Shown here: in pieces, positions 58,866-64,000 of the stretch | Layout of the letters: each line of letters opens with the position of its first letter | Numbering within the stretch: the first letter of the stretch is position 1 | NCBI GenBank assembly: GCA_027064085.1 | Contig: JAMOQH010000126.1 | Location: forward strand, 27,898-91,897 | DNA from: a bacterium | Lineage (GTDB): Bacteria > UBP6 > JAFGXH01 | Reading direction: 5' to 3' | DNA length: 64,000 bases | Made by a program: the position numbers and the translations under genes | Notes under the pieces: model-generated | The model's input: only the letters and a program-made list of their open reading frames with translations | What the model was told of the DNA's origin: nothing | Database searches by the model: none

Positions 58866-61020
58866 TTTTGCTCTCTTTTAAAACTTTTTTTAAATCTTCA
58901 ATTGTATATGGTTTTGTTAATTTATTATCAAATGAATGATTTTTATAATTAACAACTTCATCTTTATTGGCATAGCCACTAGAAACAATAATTTTAGAAT
59001 TAGGGTATAATTCTTTTATTTTAGGAGCTAGTTCTTTTCCGCCCATTCCTCCTGGAATAGTTAAGTCTAGTATATAAATTGGGATACATTCATTAGCATG
59101 ATTTTCTAAATAATTTAATACTTCCTCACCATTTTTAGCAGTAATAACATCATATTTTAAATATTTTAATAATTTTTCACTTATTTTTAATATCATTTCT
59201 TCATCGTCCATAATTAATATTTTATTATTGGGATTTTTTTCTGTTGCGTTTTCTTTTTTAGGTAAATCTGGATTGGTTTTTAGCCTTTTAAATATATCTT
59301 CTTCTTCTTTTGTTTCCTTATTGATTTTTACTGTAGGAAGATAAATGGTAAATATTGTCCCTTTATTTATTTCTGATTCAACACTAATATACCCATTATG
59401 GTTTTTGATAATAGAGGAGACAATGGCTAGTCCAAGACCATTTCCAGATGCTTTAGTTGTAAAATATGGTGTGAATATTTTATGTAATTTTTCTTTTGGA
59501 ATACCACATCCATTATCTTTTATAATTATTTCTATATATTTACCGGGTTTAATAAATTCAATATATTTATTTTCTATCACAATGTTTTTAGCAAAAATTG
59601 AAATTTTACCATCTTTTTTTATTGCTTGTTTTGCATTTATTAACAAATTATTAAAAACTTGTTCAAGTTTAATTTTATTACCAAAAACATGATTTAAATT
59701 ATCATTAATCTTTTGGTCGATTAGTATATTTGTACCACTTAATGCCATTGATATTGATGATTTTATTACAGAAGCGACATTAATAGCTTTTTTCTTCTCT
59801 TCTTTTGTTGTTTTAGTATAGTCTAGCAACTGATTAGTTAGAGATTTTGCTTGAAGTATTATGTTTTCTGTATCATTTAAAATAGTTGATATTTCAGAGT
59901 CTTGTTTGTTTATTTTTATTTTTAAATAAGTTGTATTACCTAATATTGCTGTTAAGATATTTCCAAAATCATGAGCAATACCCCCTATAAAAACAGATAT
60001 AGATTGTAATTTTTGTGCTTTTATTAATTCTTCTTTTAGTAATCTTTCATTGGATAAATCTTTTATTACTATAATTGAGTTAAAATTTGATATTTTATTA
60101 GACATAATGGATTGTGATATCATAACTTCGTTTTCTGAATTTTTAAATTTAAAAATTTTATTTTTATAGTTTTTTTGACTATCATAGTTTTCAAAAATTT
60201 CTTCAGGAGTCATTAGATATAAATCTACTTTCACTGTTTCTAAGATTATTTTATCTGCAATTCGATTGGTAATAATGATTTTATTTTCTTTATTTGTTAT
60301 TAAAACAGCATCTTGTATATTATTAAATAATTCATTAGTAAATTCTTCATAGTCTATAGATAAAAATAATTTTTTCACAACAATGAAGGTTATAAATGAA
60401 TTTATAAAACTCCAAAAAGGAAGGAAAAAGCCTAGTTCTATATGTAATAATTTAGGTCCTAAGTGAGCAATAGGAATAGTTAGTAACATTCCAAAAGATA
60501 AATAAAATAAAATTAAATATGGTTTTGTATTAGCAATCTTTTTATTATATTTTTTTATAAGCACAAAATATGTTGTTAACATAGGTATTAAATTTAAGCT
60601 TGGTATAATTTTTGATAAAAGTGTTTGATTGTGATGGAATATTCCATTCTTTATATAAAAACCTGTAATTACATCATCAGTAAAAATTGTATAAATACAA
60701 AAGGATAGTTCCATGAGTGTAAATATAAAGACTGTTTTTTTTATATTCGTTTTAGTTAAGCTAAGTATAAAGTATAAGTAAAGTAATGTTGGTAAATTCC
60801 AAAAAAGAGCTTTGAATTTTAAGATTGCAAGTATATTGTTTGAGTTTATCATTGGGCTTACTGATACTAATTGAGTAATAAACCATAAAACATTACTTGT
60901 ACCATATAATATAAATAAATTAACTGTTTTTGAGTGTTTCCCTTTTTTAGCAAAGGCATAAGTAATAATTCCTATTTCCATTACTATTATAAAAAGCATC
61001 AGTGTTCTAAAAACCATCAT
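58852..61020 (-). CDS. Hybrid histidine kinase with a 7TM sensor
   Basis: The 722-aa product has seven N-terminal membrane segments (about 5-225, 7TM-kinase type) and a PAS-like domain (about 228-320). Its HisKA region has GGIAHDFGNILTAILGN (phospho-acceptor His). The ATPase domain shows NNLLINAKQAI, DNGCGIP and GNGLGLAIVSSII. A C-terminal receiver carries the acceptor Asp in YILDLTIPG and Lys in LTKPY. The ATG at 61020 is preferred, with GGA 6 nt upstream; an in-frame TTG at 61035 lies ahead. It heads an overlapping three-gene operon with a good promoter. The last receiver may pass phosphate to an unlinked output protein. Confidence 0.92.
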   Translation of the reverse strand: MMVFRTLMLFIIVMEIGIITYAFAKKGKHSKTVNLFILYGTSNVLWFITQLVSVSPMINSNNILAILKFKALFWNLPTLLYLYFILSLTKTNIKKTVFIFTLMELSFCIYTIFTDDVITGFYIKNGIFHHNQTLLSKIIPSLNLIPMLTTYFVLIKKYNKKIANTKPYLILFYLSFGMLLTIPIAHLGPKLLHIELGFFLPFWSFINSFITFIVVKKLFLSIDYEEFTNELFNNIQDAVLITNKENKIIITNRIADKIILETVKVDLYLMTPEEIFENYDSQKNYKNKIFKFKNSENEVMISQSIMSNKISNFNSIIVIKDLSNERLLKEELIKAQKLQSISVFIGGIAHDFGNILTAILGNTTYLKIKINKQDSEISTILNDTENIILQAKSLTNQLLDYTKTTKEEKKKAINVASVIKSSISMALSGTNILIDQKINDNLNHVFGNKIKLEQVFNNLLINAKQAIKKDGKISIFAKNIVIENKYIEFIKPGKYIEIIIKDNGCGIPKEKLHKIFTPYFTTKASGNGLGLAIVSSIIKNHNGYISVESEINKGTIFTIYLPTVKINKETKEEEDIFKRLKTNPDLPKKENATEKNPNNKILIMDDEEMILKISEKLLKYLKYDVITAKNGEEVLNYLENHANECIPIYILDLTIPGGMGGKELAPKIKELYPNSKIIVSSGYANKDEVVNYKNHSFDNKLTKPYTIEDLKKVLKESKNESE

Positions 61021-61042
61021 TTTAAATCCAAACAATTTATTT

Positions 61043-61071
61043 ATTATATTTAATTTTATCTAGTATTTCAA
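61043..61071 (-). promoter_or_regulatory. Promoter of the hybrid-kinase operon
   Basis: On the minus strand TTGAAA (61066-61071), 17 bp and a perfect TATAAT (61043-61048), 23 bp before the kinase start. Confidence 0.75.
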
Positions 61072-61076
61072 ATTTT

Positions 61077-62447
61077 TTAGTTATTAAACCACCATTCTGC
61101 TGAAATTCCTAAATAATGAGTATAATTTCCCCATGTGGTTGTTGGATTTTCAGATAAATTTGGATTTTTATGATTTATTATTTTTTGTGCAGAATCATTA
61201 TATATACTTAATGAATAAATAAGTCTAATTTTAGGCTGAGTCAAATTACCTCTACCGTTTGGTGAAAGAGTAGGCATTATAAGAAATTTAAACATTTTTG
61301 GTGTTTCTGCTTTAAGTGTTGTTGAGTCTATATTATTAACTTGAAGCATTTGATAGCTTAATTCTGTAGAAATATGAAAATATTTACCAATATAGTATAA
61401 AAATCTCAAATTAAATATCCCCTCATTTATATCGTCATCATCGTAATTATTACTATCAGCATCTCTAAAACTTCTAAAATATGAGCCTAGCATTAGTCCA
61501 ATATTTTCTCTTTCAAAATTTAAAGCTAGGCCTAGCAAAATCTCATTAGCACCAGTTGTCCTCTTTTCTTTATTTAAATCATAAGGAACACCTAATTCGC
61601 CATAGCTAGCTAAACCTTTTGAATATTTTGCAAAAAAATGTATAAAGTTACTACTTTTCATAAATCCATAATAAGTAATTTGAGTTCCTATTAAGAAACC
61701 TTTATCGCTTGGTAGATTATAATTATTTGAATTGTACTCATATGATGATTTTGAAATTGTGTGAAATTCTCCGTATAACTTTAATTTTAGTTTAATATTT
61801 TTAAGTAACTGAGTAACTCCAAAGCTTGCAATATATTTTTGTCTATCTAAAATAATAACTTTCTCACTACCAATTTCATCTCTTAATGGGATATTGTAAT
61901 ATAGTAGTTGATAAGGTTCTTTTACATCTCCTTGGTCTAGCCTATTCGCTCCTAAATGAAACTTTAATTGAGTTGAATTAGCGCTGTATCCTATTCCTGC
62001 TCCAATAGTATTTAGATTATCTAAAGGCCAAAAGTCCAAAAGGTATATATCATCTCCTCTGTACATTCTTGAACCTACCCAAATATTAAGTTTTTTTATT
62101 AATAAATTATTAACGTTAAGATACAGATTTCTAATAGCAGTATTCATTGTGAATTTACCAGTATAATGAAATGAATCTTCATTAAAAGCCATTGCAAAAT
62201 TTAAACTTGTTTCTATATCCTCTTTTTTACTTAAATCAGATGTGAAATCATATTTAAAGTATATTTCTTGATATGGTAACTTTTCTAATCTTGTGCTATT
62301 TGAAACAATCTTAGTTACTTTACCGGCTCCGCCATCTAAATTAGATGCGATACCTATTCTACCATAAGAACCCATAGTAAAGTCTTTATCATTTGAAAAT
62401 ATAGAAATGGTAGTCAATAGTAATAAAAATATTATTAGTTTTTTCAT
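61077..62447 (-). CDS. LamB/maltoporin-like outer-membrane porin
   Basis: The 456-aa product starts at 62447, giving a clean signal peptide (MKKLIIFLLLLTTISIFS); a longer in-frame start at 62486 lies inside mglA. The sequence WVGSRMYRGDDIYLLDFWPLDN with a following GAGIGY matches the maltoporin block around the channel constriction (W.G.R.Y...D...D), and GSYGRIGIA opens the barrel as in LamB. It ends ISAEWWFNN, close to the LamB C-terminus. An 18-stranded sugar porin is predicted. It lies 13 bp after mglA in the same transcript, which is an unusual partner. Confidence 0.8.
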   Translation of the reverse strand: MKKLIIFLLLLTTISIFSNDKDFTMGSYGRIGIASNLDGGAGKVTKIVSNSTRLEKLPYQEIYFKYDFTSDLSKKEDIETSLNFAMAFNEDSFHYTGKFTMNTAIRNLYLNVNNLLIKKLNIWVGSRMYRGDDIYLLDFWPLDNLNTIGAGIGYSANSTQLKFHLGANRLDQGDVKEPYQLLYYNIPLRDEIGSEKVIILDRQKYIASFGVTQLLKNIKLKLKLYGEFHTISKSSYEYNSNNYNLPSDKGFLIGTQITYYGFMKSSNFIHFFAKYSKGLASYGELGVPYDLNKEKRTTGANEILLGLALNFERENIGLMLGSYFRSFRDADSNNYDDDDINEGIFNLRFLYYIGKYFHISTELSYQMLQVNNIDSTTLKAETPKMFKFLIMPTLSPNGRGNLTQPKIRLIYSLSIYNDSAQKIINHKNPNLSENPTTTWGNYTHYLGISAEWWFNN

Positions 62448-62460
62448 ATAATCTCTTAAG

Positions 62461-63045
62461 TTATCTTCCTTGAAGTTTTTTAACAACTAATTTAGCAATA
62501 CCTTTTAGTGTTTCAAATACACCATCTCCACTAGCTGCAGACGCTTTGAATACAGGAAAATGATATGGGTTGAGTTCAGCATTTAATTCTTTTAAGTCTA
62601 TAATATTTGGTAAATCCATTTTATTATATTGAATAACAGTAGGAATATCTTTTATATTGTATCCATATTCAGCTAAGTTATCAACAAGATTGTCCATGCT
62701 TTCTAGGTTAGCATCATATCTTGGCTCTTGAACATCTGAAACAAAAACAATACCATCAACTTCTTTTAGGATTAATTTTCTGCTTGCATTATAAAAAACC
62801 TGTCCTGGAACAGTATAAAGATGTAATTTCGTTTCAAATCCATTAATTTTGGCGACTTCAATAGGTAAAAAGTCAAAAAATAAAGTTCTATCAGCTTCGG
62901 TAGCTAATGAAACCAAGCTTCCTTTTCTTTCTTTATTTGTTTTATCATAAATATATTGTAAGTTGGTTGTTTTACCACAAAGCCCAGGCCCATAGTAAAC
63001 AATCTTTAAATTTATGATTCTACTTGCATAATTTATAAGTGGCAT
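62461..63045 (-). CDS. mglA: MglA polarity-switch GTPase
   Basis: The 194-aa small Ras-like GTPase closely resembles Myxococcus MglA. Landmarks are YYGPGLCGKTTNLQYIYDKT (P-loop), TEADRTLFFDFLP, LYTVPGQVFYNASRKLIL with the MglA-type replacement of the G3 DxxG Asp, and QYNKMDLP (G4). MglA sets cell polarity for gliding and type IV pili and is turned off by the MglB GAP. Here mglB lies 12 bp upstream. The degree of motif match is very high. Confidence 0.95.
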   Translation of the reverse strand: MPLINYASRIINLKIVYYGPGLCGKTTNLQYIYDKTNKERKGSLVSLATEADRTLFFDFLPIEVAKINGFETKLHLYTVPGQVFYNASRKLILKEVDGIVFVSDVQEPRYDANLESMDNLVDNLAEYGYNIKDIPTVIQYNKMDLPNIIDLKELNAELNPYHFPVFKASAASGDGVFETLKGIAKLVVKKLQGR

Positions 63046-63057
63046 ATTAATCCTTTA

Positions 63058-63543
63058 CTAAAAATCAAAAAGATTATCAATATCTTCATCGGTAATATTT
63101 TCTAAAAACTTAGGTGTTGAGTGAGACTCCATCTTTTTTAATAGATTATCGTATACTTCTTGTATAGGAGAAACAATAGATTTCATTTTCAACCTTACTA
63201 ACCCTAATGATGTTGTTTTACTAAATATTACAACAAAAATAATCTTTTCATTTAATATAGATATATAAATATTATTTTGTTTTCCTTCGTGAAATAATAC
63301 AGAGAATTCTTCTTCATCAATTATCGTAGCTAATCCAGTTGTTGCAGAAACTGCTCCAGCTATTAAAGATGCTAAAGATGTTACATCTAGGATATTAGTA
63401 TTTCCGGATTCAACAAGAACTTGCCCCGATTTAGATAATAGAAATGCGTATTTTGAACCTGATTTTTGTAAAAAATCATCAAGAATAGCTTTAAATTTTT
63501 GATATTCTTCATCATATAATATTATATCGGTGTTATTAATCAT
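63058..63543 (-). CDS. mglB: MglB roadblock/LC7 GTPase-activating protein
   Basis: The 161-aa product has a roadblock/LC7 domain (about 10-125) with LLSKSGQVLVESGN and ASLIAGAVSATTGLA, as in MglB, and a C-terminal acidic tail (ENITDEDIDNLFDF). MglB homodimers activate GTP hydrolysis by MglA at the lagging pole. It is the first gene of the mglB-mglA-porin operon and has an extended -10 promoter. Confidence 0.92.
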   Translation of the reverse strand: MINNTDIILYDEEYQKFKAILDDFLQKSGSKYAFLLSKSGQVLVESGNTNILDVTSLASLIAGAVSATTGLATIIDEEEFSVLFHEGKQNNIYISILNEKIIFVVIFSKTTSLGLVRLKMKSIVSPIQEVYDNLLKKMESHSTPKFLENITDEDIDNLFDF

Positions 63544-64000
63544 TATAAAAACTCCTTTTAATAAACGAGATTATTCTAGCAAAGTTAATCTAAAAACTCA
63601 AATTTTTTCTTTTTTTTATGCTTAATAATGTTTTTTTATGTCTTTTCATAGCCATTAATGTCTATTACAAGATAAATTTAGCCTATTCACAAAATATAAA
63701 TTTTGTTCAAATGTCTAAATTTTATTATTTATTTTTCATATTTACAGAATTATTCCATAATAATTAAATTCCATTACCTTTTTTTGACCATTTCAACAAA
63801 TTCTTTTATTCAATTGATTTTTATGAATCTTGTATTTATGTGTTAAATCTTTTGTTCGTTTATTATAAATTAGTTTGAATTAATAATAAATTTTAAGTTT
63901 AAAATTTTAAAAATCATTAAAAAACAGAATTAATTTTCCTGAAAGCGAGCTTTTCGATGATTTTTTGTATAAAAAAGCTATGAAAAAACAGTTAATTATA
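63544..64000. other. Upstream region of mglB, no gene seen
   Basis: This 457-bp stretch runs to the window edge and is extremely AT-rich. Apart from the mglB promoter (63573-63601) I see no open frame with a ribosome site, no RNA signature and no long repeat. A weak inverted pair AGCTTTT/AAAAGCT lies near 63949-63981. A gene may begin beyond the edge. Confidence 0.6.
63573..63601 (-). promoter_or_regulatory. Promoter of mglB-mglA-porin
   Basis: On the minus strand TTGAGT (63596-63601), 17 bp and TAGAAT (63573-63578) with an extended TGC in front, 29 bp before the mglB start codon. Confidence 0.65.

Noticed and set aside
1-64000. CRISPR arrays, prophage or insertion sequences
   Set aside because: I searched by eye for regularly spaced repeats, transposase or integrase motifs and phage structural genes and found none.

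Overview
The window is strongly AT-rich chromosomal DNA from a Gram-negative, flagellated bacterium. Outer-membrane barrel proteins, lipoproteins with LSSC-type lipoboxes, TatC, a flagellin, an MglA/MglB polarity switch, an RCC1-repeat Cys-rich lipoprotein and a sigma-54 response regulator together point to a deltaproteobacterial-type lineage (Myxococcota, Bdellovibrionota or relatives). I cannot place it further from sequence alone. I see no prophage, insertion sequence or CRISPR array. Coding density is high, genes often overlap by 1-17 bp, and many promoters read as TTGAnn - 17 bp - TAnnnT.

Layout. 1-2948: end of an upstream gene, an acyl-carrier-like protein that lacks the carrier serine, rpsO-tatC, a haemolysin-III-type membrane protein, and rpoZ behind a palindromic promoter. 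2941-10434 (minus): one long operon reading CHASE2 adenylate cyclase, Crp-like cAMP-binding protein, class II cAMP phosphodiesterase-like enzyme, murG, two small barrels and an ankyrin lipoprotein. 10562-13552: a very large flagellin (996 aa). 13823-20816 (minus): a TPR-like membrane protein, murC, a compact UvrD-type helicase, an NtrC-type regulator and two lipoproteins, with tRNA-Arg(CCT) just upstream. 21039-25622 (plus): long-chain acyl-CoA synthetase and two lipoproteins, one with RCC1 repeats. 25692-31410 (minus): a CvpA-like membrane protein, then an operon of TraB/GumN lipoprotein, barrel protein, ruvX, mltG and cstA.

31782-43946 holds a single 4054-codon gene for a giant secreted protein. 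It has about 15 DUF11 repeats and two CNA-B/SdrD-B-like modules ahead of a C-terminal outer-membrane barrel. It is followed by SRP RNA (ffs), smpB and a soluble histidine kinase. 46281-48701 (minus) has a barrel protein and an orphan TadE-like protein. 48824-55582 (plus) has a dynamin-like GTPase, two tandem 465-aa chemoreceptors without a sensor domain, an unrecognised protein and an AmgK-type sugar kinase. 55574-61020 (minus) is an overlapping operon of a hybrid histidine kinase, a small membrane protein and a zinc metalloprotease-propeller-barrel fusion. 61077-63543 (minus) is mglB-mglA followed by a LamB-like porin, with 457 bp of upstream DNA reaching the window end.

Themes. Cell-envelope synthesis (murG, murC, mltG, amgK) is interleaved with envelope display (eight barrel-type proteins, the giant adhesin-like protein, several lipoproteins). 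Signalling and motility genes make up most of the rest: a self-contained cAMP make/sense/degrade set, two histidine kinases, one sigma-54 regulator, two chemoreceptors, flagellin and MglAB. The most noteworthy items are the cAMP cassette next to murG, the giant DUF11-barrel protein, the metalloprotease-propeller-barrel operon, the sensorless chemoreceptor pair beside a dynamin-like protein, and the rpoZ promoter palindrome.
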